The notes beneath the pieces are model-generated. The model saw only the letters and a program-made list of their open reading frames with translations. It ran no database searches and had not been told where the DNA came from. This document shows, piece by piece, positions 9,947 through 18,530 of a stretch of DNA of 64,000 bases; the first letter of the stretch is position 1; each line of letters opens with the position of its first letter. A program made the position numbers and the translations under genes. The stretch covers positions 397,895,483 through 397,959,482 of the forward strand of contig NC_053489.1 of assembly GCF_905171775.1 (NCBI RefSeq). Direction: 5' to 3'. Source of the DNA: Rana temporaria. Taxonomy: Eukaryota > Chordata > Amphibia > Anura > Ranidae.

Positions 9947-9988
9947 CAGATCGCACAAAGACTTGGGGACTGACCGGCGTGTGATCTG
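9947..9988 (+). promoter_or_regulatory. RNA hairpin with facing GAUC motifs
   Basis: CAGATCGCAC (9947-9956) can pair over 10 bp, with one G-U wobble, with GTGTGATCTG (9979-9988) across a 22-base loop. GAUC faces GAUC, as in the HEXIM-binding site of 7SK stem 1. The same stem and loop are in copy B at 54815-54856. A 10-bp stem is not rare by chance in this length, so the functional reading is speculative. Confidence 0.4.
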
Positions 9989-10127
9989 ACGACCCGGTGG
10001 CATACCTGAGTCGGAAGCAGTTACCAAGGGAGGTCAGTCACGCCAAACGGAGTTAACCTCGGACTAAAAGCTCTGAACCCGTCAACCCTACTGGACCAGG
10101 GAAGGTCCAACCGGGTTTGCCGTAGCA

Positions 10128-10143
10128 GGGAGAAAAAGGGGGG
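10128..10143 (+). other. Polypurine tract
   Basis: GGGAGAAAAAGGGGGG lies four bases upstream of the 3' LTR start, where plus-strand DNA synthesis is primed. Confidence 0.8.
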
Positions 10144-10147
10144 CCAT

Positions 10148-10674
10148 TGTGAAGCATATGTCAGTGTAATTCTCCCTGCTTGGTTAAATTGTGGGTTAGA
10201 GGTAAAATGGATTCATGTGTTACAAGCTATTGACATGTTAATGACCCGTCTGCAGCTAGCTCCTTATTTCAAAGGGATGTTAAACCTGTTTACTGTGATT
10301 AGAGGTGACTCATGTTATGTATTCTGATTGCTTCATTATGCGGTGCCAGGCTGCCCAGCTAATGTGTTCTGTACACCTTGTAATTAACTTCCCTGATGTC
10401 ATTATTTAAAGAAAATGTGTCTCGGGTCGGCTTCAAATTGTCTGGCTATATTCTGTATGAGAAACTCCAGAGTGTGTGAAAAGGGGGTGTAGCTCCCATT
10501 GTTCCTTGATTAAGGATTTAGCTTGTAAAACTGTATTTATAACCAGCAGCAAGCTGCCAATAAATCAGTCTTGGTTCCAGCATTCAGTCTTGACTCATGT
10601 GTGGATGATCCTGTGAGGTTCTTGTATGGAGAGGAGGGAATGCTTGACGGGGATGTCATACCGATACCGTCACA
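10148..10674 (+). repeat. 3' LTR of copy A
   Basis: Begins TGTGAAGCAT and ends CCGTCACA. Visible differences from the 5' LTR are few (for example GAAGGATA versus GAAGCATA, and TAAATAAC versus TAATTAAC), indicating a recent insertion. Confidence 0.95.
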
Positions 10675-10710
10675 CTCCATAAATATTCCCAGCATTAGCA
10701 GCATATCTCA

Positions 10711-10981
10711 GGCCCCGTACACACGACCGAGGAACTCGACGTGCCAAACACATCGAGTTCCTCGGCGAGTTCAGTGTGGAAGCCGCCGAGCATCTCGGCG
10801 GGCCGACCTTCCTCATTGAACAACGAGGAAATAGAGAACATGTTCTCTTTTCGGCCCGACGAGTTCCTCGACGGGTTCCTCGCTGAAAAGTGTACACACG
10901 ACCGAGTTTCTCTGCAGAATCCAGCTCCGACCGAGTTTCTGGCTGAATTCTGCCGAGAAACTCGGTCGTGTGTACGGGGCC
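10711..10981. mobile_element. Palindromic ACACACGA-type MITE
   Basis: Starts GGCCCCGTACACACGACCGA and ends with its complement TCGGTCGTGTGTACGGGGCC. Inner arms carrying GAGGAACTC or GAGAAACTC-like sequence also match each other. Other members use TAA or TTA target duplications; here the flanks are TCA and TAA, so the duplication is not clear. Confidence 0.8.
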
Positions 10982-11196
10982 TAAGGCTCCATTAACACTA
11001 GCATTTATTAAGCTCCTAGAAGCTGTTATTAACATTTTTTTTCTGCTCCTAGAAGCTAAATGTTGTAATCCTATGTGTCCATGCAAACTACTTCAGGCGA
11101 TTACCGTTTTTTTGAGCTTCAGAATCTAGGAGCAGAAAAAAAAAGTTTTTGGAGCTTTATTTTAACAGAAAGGCTCCTAAACGCTATTAAAACCCT

Positions 11197-11199
<3 letters not shown>

Positions 11200-11236
<37 letters not shown>

Positions 11237-11327
11237 CCACGTCAGACTCTGCTCAGATATGGCTACGAGACTAGCTCACGGTTCGACCGCCCATAGCGTC
11301 TCCCTTGTGGCTTCGCATCATTCGTGG

Positions 11328-11402
<75 letters not shown>

Positions 11403-11557
11403 CTCTTTTTTCTTTTCTCCGCCTTACATATTATTTGTTTGGGTTCCCTTTTTTTTTTTTATACAATTACAGATTTGGCATTTTTACACCATTAATTATT
11501 ATTTTCAAGGTTAACAAGTCTAACTGCGTTACTTACTGTTATAACATGGCTAATCTC

Positions 11558-11595
<38 letters not shown>

Positions 11596-11676
11596 CCCCC
11601 CCCCTTTTCTCCCCCCCCCCCCATTGTCCTCCCCCCTCCCTAGATCTGTGTGCCATGCAATCTTCTATTTTGTTTC
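11200..11676 (-). other. LINE 3' UTR with two A-tails and a 91-bp island
   Basis: Downstream of the ORF2 stop (reading minus) come a G-rich stretch, an A-run (11562-11595), about 150 bp of AT-rich UTR, a long A-run (11328-11402), an unrelated 91-bp segment (11237-11327) and a terminal A-run (11200-11236). The tail-segment-tail order is what a 3' transduction leaves. Confidence 0.65.
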
Positions 11677-14600
11677 TTACCTATCTGCTTCTGTCATTCC
11701 CTGGACAAACTTTTCTGTGGCTTTAAACGCTTTCCATTTTTCCCAGACCGCCCTGTATTTGTCTTCTCCTCCTGTCTCTCCACAAGCAAGATACTCCATC
11801 TCTTCTATATACTCCACCCTTTCTATCCACTCTTTAATTGATGGCCTCTTTGGATGTAACCAGTTTTTTGGGATCAGAGCCTTTGCTGCGTTTAGCAGCA
11901 CTGGGACCAAAGTTGTTCCATATTGTTTTTTAGTTTTTTCAGTTCCGTGAAACAAACAGGGCAGCGGGCTACAGAGAATCCTCTCCCCTGTTATTTCTAC
12001 AATATATTCCAAAATTTCTTTCCAGTATTCCTGTATTCTCGGGCAGTCCCACCACATATGCAGAGTTGTTCCTTTTTGCTTACAATTTCTCCAACATAGG
12101 TCTGAGTTATTTGGGTGGATCTTACTCATTCTTGATGGGGTCAAGTGCCAACGAACCATGCATTTATAGTTTGCTTCTATGGTGGTCATATCTGAAGCAT
12201 GATTATATACTGCACCTATCAATTGTGATTTATCAATCCTTTTACCCAAATCGCTTTCCCACTTTTCTAAAAAGGGGAGAGTTTCCTGGGTCTCGAGCTC
12301 CGTTAATATCCCGTATGCTTTTGATATACCGTGTACCAGGGGTTTGTCTGTATTGCATATTTTTTCTATTGGGTATAGTGTCTTGTCTTCCCTAATCGGT
12401 TGTGGTAATGTGCTCACAAAGTGTTTTAACTGCAAATACTCCCACTCACTCATCTTTTGTTCCCCATCCCCTATCTTTATATCTTGTCTTGATTTAATTT
12501 TTCCCCGTGTAACAATATCTTTTAATTTTTTCTCTCCCAGTTGCTTTCCAAAACGTGTTCCATTACCTGGTGGAAAAAAATTTGTGCCTACTAATGGGAT
12601 TAGTGGAGAGTTATACTCCCATTTTTCCCGTCTAAATATTGTGTCCCATATTCTAAATACGTTCCTTGTTATGCTATGTGTATTTGTGCCCAATTCCCTC
12701 GTTTTTGGTGGTATCCATACACTTCTATTTAATTGTGTGCTACTTAATAATTCTTCCATTCGTACCCATTTTTTTTTTGTGTGAATATTTGTCCATTCTA
12801 CCAGCCTGGCTAAATTAACAGCAAAATAATATCTTTTTATGTCGGGGAGCCCCAACCCCCCTCCTTTTTTTTTCATGCTCAGCAATGAATAGTTTAGTCT
12901 GGCCTTTTTACCTGCCCATATATATTTCAAAATTACTGTTTTGATTACTTTGAAAAAACTTTGTGGTATTTTTATTGGGAGCATTTGAAGTTTATATGTA
13001 ATCTTCGGTAATATCATCATTTTAAACGCATTGATCTTACCTATCCAAGAAATGTGTTTTTTTGCGAGATTTTTCAGATCTTGATTAATGTCGTTAATTA
13101 AGGGGACAAAATTAACCAGATAAAGTTTTTCAACTGTTGATGTAATTTTTATTCCTAAGTACGTTATAGCTTCTTTTTCCCATGTAAATGGAAACTCTTT
13201 CTGTAGTTCTTCTACTTCTTTTTTATCTATCCCCAAATTCAAAATTACTGTTTTTATCGGATTTATTTTAAAATTTGAGAGTTCACCGTATCTTTTTATT
13301 TCCTTTATGATATTAGGAAGGGAAACTTTAGGTTTGGTCAAATATAGGAGTATGTCGTCTGCGTACGCCGCCACCTTATGTTCTTCGTCTCCCACTCTCA
13401 CCCCCCCTATATCCGGGTTTTCCCGGATTTTTGCTAATAACGGTTCCAGAGCTATTACATATAGGAGAGGTGAGAGCGGGCACCCCTGTCTGGTTCCATT
13501 TTTCATTTCGAACACAGACGACATACTCCCGTTGACCTTCACCCTTGCCGTCGGGTGACTATATAAATTCTTTACCCATTTCATATACCTTGGTCCCAGG
13601 CCTATATTTTGTAAAGTTTCCATCATAAACCCCCAGTCGACTCTGTCAAATGCTTTTTCAGCATCTAAAGACATGAGTACGACTGGGGGTTTCTTTTTTG
13701 GATCCTGTTGTAGCAACAACAGGGTCCTTATGCTGTTATCTCTCCCTTCTCTGCCTGTTACAAAGCCCGCCTGATCTGTGTTTATTAATTGTGGCATTAG
13801 GCTTTTTATCCTAGTTGCTAATATTTTCGCATATGCCTTCAGGTCTGCATTTAGCAATGCTATTGGTCGATAGTTGGAGCACAGAGTTCCATCTTTTCCT
13901 GGTTTAGGGATAATAGAAATATTTGCTAATAAGGATTCTTTTCTTATTTCCTCTTCCTCCCCTATTTTATTAAAATAGTTACACATCTCTGGGACCAGGA
14001 GTTCTTTAAATTTTTTGTAGTATATAATCGGCAAGCCGTCAGGACCTGGGCTCTTACCGCACGGTGTTTCCTGGAAAGCTCTGTATATCTCATCTTGAGT
14101 TATTGGAGCCTCTAAGGATTCAACGTCGTTTTGAGCAAGTTTAGGTAATTTCACTTCTTTTAAGTATTCCCTAATTTTCTTTTTTCTAATATTTTCCTGC
14201 TCTAGTGTTTCATTAGTTCTTATTGAGTATAGTGAGCTGTAGAAAGTCCGAAACGATTCCGCAATTTCAGACGTCTTATATTTCATAAGGCCGCCTTGAT
14301 TTTTTATTTTTTCTATGTAGTTTTTTTTTTTTTTTTCCCTAGATATTCTAGCTAAATATTTCCCTGGTTTGTTCCCCCATTTATATCTCTCTTTTCTAAC
14401 ATTTTTGAATATGTCCCTTGTTTCAACCTTCATCAAGTCTCTGAGCTGGACCCTCTTTACAACAATTTCTTGGTATATTTCGTTTTCCCCTCGCTCTTTA
14501 TGCCTTTGCTCTAATTCAAATAGCTCAGTTGTTAATTTTTTCATGTTTTGTTTTCTTATCTTTTTTTTCCCTGCTCCTATCGAGATTAGTTTCCCTCTGA

Positions 14601-15480
14601 TGTATGCCTTATGGGCCTCCCATACAGTAGCTACCTTTACTTCAGGTGTATTATTAAGAGTGAAATATTGCTCCAAATCTGTTCTCACTATGTTGTTTAC
14701 CTCTATATCTTTTATGAGTTCTTCGTTTAAATTCCATGATCCCTTTCTTTGCTCTATCTCTTTGAATCTAATTTTCACCATTACAGGGGCGTGGTCTGAG
14801 ATTGTAGTTACCCCTATTGAAGTTTTAATTACCTCTTCCAGTAACTCATGGTCTACCATTATATAGTCCAGTCTCGAGTATGTTCCGTGCACAGAAGAGT
14901 AATAGGTATAGTCCCTTTTATTTGGATATGTAATCCTCCAAGGATCTATTAAACCGTAGCTGTGCATTTTCTTTCCTAATATTCTGAGCTGTTTAATATT
15001 TCGCCTCTGAGCCCCAGACGTACTATCTAGTTGATAGTCCATTGAGAGGTTGAGGTCTCCTGCTAGTATTACGTGTCCTGATTTAAAATCCATTAAGGCA
15101 TTCAGAGTCCCCCTCAGATATTTATGAGGTTGGTTATTTGGGCAATATATGTTTGCTAGCGTGTATTTTTTCCCTTGGAGTACACCTTTTAGGAACAAAT
15201 AGCGACCTTCAGGGTCTACCTTCCTATCTTCTACTGTAAAAGAGATATTCTTCCCTATTCCTATGGCGACCCCCTTAGCTCTCTTCTTTGGGGAGTCTCC
15301 ATAATACCAAGTGGGAACTGCCCGAGAATACAGTCTAACATTTGAATCCAACGTTATGTGTGTCTCTTGTAAAAAAATTATTTCAGCGGAGTACCTTTCG
15401 ACCTCTCTTAATACCATATGCCTTTTTTCCGGGCAACTGAGACCTCTTACGTTATATGTTAAAAAATTTATATTTGTCAT
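11677..15480 (-). CDS. LINE ORF2: endonuclease and reverse transcriptase
   Basis: A 1,267-residue protein that nicks target DNA and copies its own RNA at the nick. Residues 1-240 are an APE-type endonuclease with N10 (TYNVRG), E39 (LQET), D142 and N144 (GDLN) and the terminal SDH (228-230). Residues about 455-780 are the reverse transcriptase, with KSPGPDGLP, NYRPIALLN, D606 in SLDAEKAFDRV, GTRQGCPLSP and the catalytic AYADD (705-709). Near the C terminus a C-x3-C-x7-H-x4-C motif (CWRNC ... HMWWDC) is the usual L1 zinc-binding region. There is no stop or frameshift. The start ATG is the first in frame after the spacer. This is an L1/Tx1-group enzyme; the exact clade was not resolved. Confidence 0.96.
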   Translation of the reverse strand: MTNINFLTYNVRGLSCPEKRHMVLREVERYSAEIIFLQETHITLDSNVRLYSRAVPTWYYGDSPKKRAKGVAIGIGKNISFTVEDRKVDPEGRYLFLKGVLQGKKYTLANIYCPNNQPHKYLRGTLNALMDFKSGHVILAGDLNLSMDYQLDSTSGAQRRNIKQLRILGKKMHSYGLIDPWRITYPNKRDYTYYSSVHGTYSRLDYIMVDHELLEEVIKTSIGVTTISDHAPVMVKIRFKEIEQRKGSWNLNEELIKDIEVNNIVRTDLEQYFTLNNTPEVKVATVWEAHKAYIRGKLISIGAGKKKIRKQNMKKLTTELFELEQRHKERGENEIYQEIVVKRVQLRDLMKVETRDIFKNVRKERYKWGNKPGKYLARISREKKKKNYIEKIKNQGGLMKYKTSEIAESFRTFYSSLYSIRTNETLEQENIRKKKIREYLKEVKLPKLAQNDVESLEAPITQDEIYRAFQETPCGKSPGPDGLPIIYYKKFKELLVPEMCNYFNKIGEEEEIRKESLLANISIIPKPGKDGTLCSNYRPIALLNADLKAYAKILATRIKSLMPQLINTDQAGFVTGREGRDNSIRTLLLLQQDPKKKPPVVLMSLDAEKAFDRVDWGFMMETLQNIGLGPRYMKWVKNLYSHPTARVKVNGSMSSVFEMKNGTRQGCPLSPLLYVIALEPLLAKIRENPDIGGVRVGDEEHKVAAYADDILLYLTKPKVSLPNIIKEIKRYGELSNFKINPIKTVILNLGIDKKEVEELQKEFPFTWEKEAITYLGIKITSTVEKLYLVNFVPLINDINQDLKNLAKKHISWIGKINAFKMMILPKITYKLQMLPIKIPQSFFKVIKTVILKYIWAGKKARLNYSLLSMKKKGGGLGLPDIKRYYFAVNLARLVEWTNIHTKKKWVRMEELLSSTQLNRSVWIPPKTRELGTNTHSITRNVFRIWDTIFRREKWEYNSPLIPLVGTNFFPPGNGTRFGKQLGEKKLKDIVTRGKIKSRQDIKIGDGEQKMSEWEYLQLKHFVSTLPQPIREDKTLYPIEKICNTDKPLVHGISKAYGILTELETQETLPFLEKWESDLGKRIDKSQLIGAVYNHASDMTTIEANYKCMVRWHLTPSRMSKIHPNNSDLCWRNCKQKGTTLHMWWDCPRIQEYWKEILEYIVEITGERILCSPLPCLFHGTEKTKKQYGTTLVPVLLNAAKALIPKNWLHPKRPSIKEWIERVEYIEEMEYLACGETGGEDKYRAVWEKWKAFKATEKFVQGMTEADR

Positions 15481-15966
15481 TTCTGTCTCTTTTTTTTTTT
15501 CTTTCTGTCTTTCTCAAGTATGTATGTTCTTTCCTGCTGCATGACACACAGATCTAAATCCCCTTTCCCCCCCCTCCGAGCCCTCCTAATCTCCCCCTCA
15601 CCCCTCCCACCCGAGGCCCTTCTCCCATCTCCTCCCCCCCACCCTCCCCTCCCGTCGTATCTTGCCCCCATGTTCTTCATATGGGGCTTTGTCATCCCCT
15701 CCCCCCCTTCCCCCCGGTCGATCCCTGACCCTATGGTCTTTTAGAGCTTTTTCTATTTGGCGCTCCAGGCGCTCTTTTGCTCCTCAGGCTAAGGTGTAGT
15801 TCTGTTTTAGCCCGGTCTCCTATCCCCCTATGCTGGGGAATTAGGGAAGGAGTGCTCTCCAGATCCCCCCTCTCTCCCATCCCGCTCCTGTAGCTTACTA
15901 TATTCCCCCTCCCTGTCCCCCCCTCCCCCCCCCTCCCCCCCCCCCCCCCACCGCCGTCTAACATTT

Positions 15967-17013
15967 TTAATCTTTTTTTGGTGTTGGGATATCTAATCTC
16001 TGACAAAATTCTGGCACTTCCTCTAAAAACCTCAGTCTTGCAGAGATACCGTTTTTCCTGCCTATTAGGCAGGCTGGGAATCCCCAATTATATTGTATAT
16101 CATGTTCCTGCAAGACTCCTAACAACGGTTTTAAACTTCTTCTTCTTTTTAACGTCTCTTGTGACAGATCTTGATATATTTGAATATTATGCTGATCATA
16201 CTCTAATGGCGACTTCCCTCTCAGTTTTCTCCATAGTTGGTTCTTCTCTTCCCAACTTTCAAATCGCACAATAATGTCTCTTGGATAGTCCTGTGCTCTC
16301 TCTCTGGAACGTCTTATCCTATGCGCACGTTCTATTTTTAGTGGGGAAATTATTTCTCTCTCTAGTATTGGATTACAAATTTTTCTTATTGTTTCTGGGA
16401 GATCCTCAGCCTGTGTCGTTTCTGGAACTCCGCGTATTCTTATATTCTTCCTTCTATCTCTATTTTCTTGATCTTCTAATTTATACGCCTGCTCTCGTTG
16501 ATTTATTTTTAATGCTTTTATTTCATCTTCTAATTTTTTAACTGAGGTTATGTTGTAGTCAACTTTTTTCTCAACTTCTTCCACTCTTTCCAATATATGC
16601 CCCATATTTCTCTCCATTTTTTCCATTTGCGATTTAAGTGATCTTTCTAAGGCGGCAAACATTCCTTCCATTTCCCTTTTTGTTGGCAAAAGTGTCATGT
16701 CCTGCGTTTCTTCCTTGTTTCCCTGTTCAAGGTCTATTTCTTTGTCTGTTTCTCTATCTTGATCTGTTCTAGTCTCTGATAGAGACTCTGAGAGTGTTTC
16801 TGCGTCTGTCAAGATATTAGCTACCCCTTTTTTCTTCTCTTTTTTTTTTTCCTTTTCTGCCTGGCCTCCTCGGGTAGTTGATGGTTTTTCTATATGCTGA
16901 TTATCTCCATTTGTCCCATGGGTCACAAATTTGCACATCGGGCCTGGGCTTTGACTTAAGCGGGGGACCTTTGGGATTGCCCCACCTTTTACTCCTTTTC
17001 CCCTTGTGGTCAT
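15967..17013 (-). CDS. LINE ORF1: RNA-binding coiled-coil protein
   Basis: A 348-residue protein of the L1 ORF1 type, which trimerises and coats LINE RNA as a chaperone. A basic, disordered N terminus (1-110, with a K/E-rich run at 53-63) is followed by a heptad coiled coil (about 112-183). An RRM-like domain begins at NIRIRGVPE (190-198) and runs to about 262, with RAHRIRRSRERA inside, and a C-terminal domain extends to about 340. It starts at ATG 17013, with a spacer of about 490 bp before ORF2. Intact. Confidence 0.93.
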   Translation of the reverse strand: MTTRGKGVKGGAIPKVPRLSQSPGPMCKFVTHGTNGDNQHIEKPSTTRGGQAEKEKKKEKKKGVANILTDAETLSESLSETRTDQDRETDKEIDLEQGNKEETQDMTLLPTKREMEGMFAALERSLKSQMEKMERNMGHILERVEEVEKKVDYNITSVKKLEDEIKALKINQREQAYKLEDQENRDRRKNIRIRGVPETTQAEDLPETIRKICNPILEREIISPLKIERAHRIRRSRERAQDYPRDIIVRFESWEEKNQLWRKLRGKSPLEYDQHNIQIYQDLSQETLKRRRSLKPLLGVLQEHDIQYNWGFPACLIGRKNGISARLRFLEEVPEFCQRLDIPTPKKD

Positions 17014-18120
17014 CCTTCGCCCCCTCTCGGTCCTACCGTAGACCTGGTTGCTTACCCGTGGTTCTTGCCGCGCCTGAGTTAAAACTGCGACACTTTACAG
17101 CAAATTTTATTGAAAGACCACTTTACACTTACGGGGGGTGTATACTACACAGGACAATACCCTTTGGTATCACGTTTTAAAATTGGTTTAGTATTTCTAC
17201 TCTTTAGCTTTGGTTTGTACTAAAGATATTCGGAGCACTAAGCGCGTATATTAACCCCTCTATTCTGTCGGTCTCCAGTGCGCGTCTCACTCAATGACCT
17301 CTTTTTACTGATTTTCAGGGCTATATAGTATGATTCATTATACTATATGTTGCGCTTTTACCGTTGTCTCCGCCAATTTTTAGTTACGTTCTCTGCCAAC
17401 TCATCCGTGTACTATAGATTCCGAAGTATAATATGAAAAGAGTTCAAAATATATTGCATATAATAAAAAAAAAAAAAAAAAAGGGAACAGGGGGAGAGAA
17501 AAAAAGGAAATTCTCCCTGTATCTTTAATTTCTCCCAATGGAAAAAAGGGAAATGTCAAGGGGGAGCCGCCAACGAAGTTATAAGGTTATCAGCATCATT
17601 ATAAACACGTCTCTACAAACATAGGAAATGACAGTAATGAACTCATATCCCTTATATCACGTCATTGCCTTTCTTCATGCCAGTCCCGTCCAGTTGCTAG
17701 TTCCTCTGGAAAAATGTCCCATTGAGATATGTGTATATATATACTTATTTATTTTTCCTTAGTTCTTTAATTCATTAAAGGACGATGTACTCACCATTCT
17801 GCACCATGCAATGAGCTCACCATGTACTCACCACTCTGGTAGTTTTCAGGCAGGAAGAGGGAGGAATATGTTTTACTGCGATGTGTTTGACCATGTTTCT
17901 GGACCTACTTTGATGACATTGGTAGGGCCAACCACAGATTCGATCCTCTCCAGTGAGATTTTTAATGTGATATTTCACTTGGACTGCAGAGTTGCCTGGC
18001 GCCGTGTCTCCCCTTCCCTCAGCCTCCTCTTCTATACTACAGCCCGGGGGGGTGCGGCTCACCTCAACAGCTCAGCCGCCCACACACTCCGATGGAGGGC
18101 GACACAGCACAGCCTGTTAC
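17014..18120 (-). promoter_or_regulatory. LINE 5' UTR and internal promoter region
   Basis: The 1.1 kb upstream of ORF1 within the LINE boundaries. The segment nearest the 5' end (18000-18120) is CpG-containing and GC-rich, as expected of an internal LINE promoter. An ORF of 142 codons on the opposite strand here (17811-18239) crosses the target duplication and is not believed. Confidence 0.6.
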
Positions 18121-18151
18121 CTATTAAAACCCTCCTAATAGCATTTTTTGA

Positions 18152-18259
18152 GCTTAGAGAGACCACAGAAACAGTCCACCAGGAAAGGGGGGACCAAAAC
18201 GTATGGGTACCTTCTATGGGTAAATTACCCAGAAGCTAACCCCTACCAGTATCCTTTCC
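18152..18259. repeat. Repeat shared with 7123-7232
   Basis: About 108 bp matching the segment upstream of the LTR retrotransposon, with shared phrases ACAGTCCACCAGGAAAGG and CTAACCCCTACCAGTATCC. Part of the DNA element at 10985-18530. Confidence 0.7.
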
Positions 18260-18530
18260 CGGGCACCAAGGGTGGTGAAGAGACTGAAGCACATCAACAT
18301 CGATCACTCCCATTTGGCATGGCTGGACAGTAATTTATGCACATGTGCGTGCATAAACGTGCTTCTTTTTTCCTTTTACTGCAAAAAATGCTAATAAAAC
18401 TCTAACGCTCCTAAATGCTCCTTAACACTTTTAAACACTCCTAAACCTCTGCTTAAATGCTACTACAAATAGCTATTGGTAATAGCGTTTTTTAGCCAGC
18501 ATTCAAAAAAACACTAGTGTGTATGGAGCC

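Larger units (their letters stand above)
9761..10147 (+). other. Conserved 3' untranslated region of the retrotransposon
   Basis: About 390 bp between the ORF stop and the 3' LTR, non-coding in all frames yet strongly conserved in copy B (54656-55047, reverse). It contains a hairpin at 9947-9988 and ends in a purine tract. It might hold packaging or processing signals; this is inference. Confidence 0.7.
7391..10674 (+). mobile_element. Gag-only LTR retrotransposon, copy A
   Basis: A complete 3,284-bp element with two 527-bp LTRs (7391-7917 and 10148-10674) that differ at only about half a dozen positions by eye. A 5-bp target duplication CTCCA lies at 7386-7390 and 10675-10679. Inside are a primer-binding-like site, one long ORF (gag fused to a HEXIM-like module) and a purine-rich tract just before the 3' LTR. 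There is no protease, reverse transcriptase, RNase H or integrase, so enzymes must come from another element. The gag type suggests Gypsy-like ancestry, which is inference. Copy B is at 54137-57306. Confidence 0.95.
11200..18120 (-). mobile_element. Full-length L1-like LINE
   Basis: A 6.9-kb insertion on the minus strand bounded by a 16-bp target duplication CTATTAAAACCCTCCT (11184-11199 and 18121-18136). It has a 1.1-kb 5' UTR, ORF1 (17013-15967), a 490-bp C/T-rich inter-ORF spacer, ORF2 (15480-11677) and an A-rich 3' end seen as T-runs at 11200-11236 and 11328-11402. Both ORFs are open, so the copy may have been active recently. Confidence 0.95.
10985..18530. mobile_element. DNA element split by the L1 insertion
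   Basis: Inverted ends GGCTCCATTAACACTAG (from 10985) and CTAGTGTGTATGGAGCC (to 18530). Without the L1 at 11200-18120 the element would be about 0.6 kb. Internal phrases such as GCTCCTAGAAGCT recur. The right part includes the repeat shared with 7123-7232. The transposase family is not identified. Confidence 0.65.

Noticed and set aside
11237..11327. 91-bp island as a possible tRNA-like or other small RNA gene
   Set aside because: A GGTTCGACC box-B-like motif is followed by a T-run, but no cloverleaf or properly spaced box A could be made out. A LINE 3' transduction explains the position better.
11259..11950. Phenylalanine-rich ORFs across the T-runs
   Set aside because: They translate the LINE A-tail in reverse and overlap the end of ORF2 on the opposite strand.
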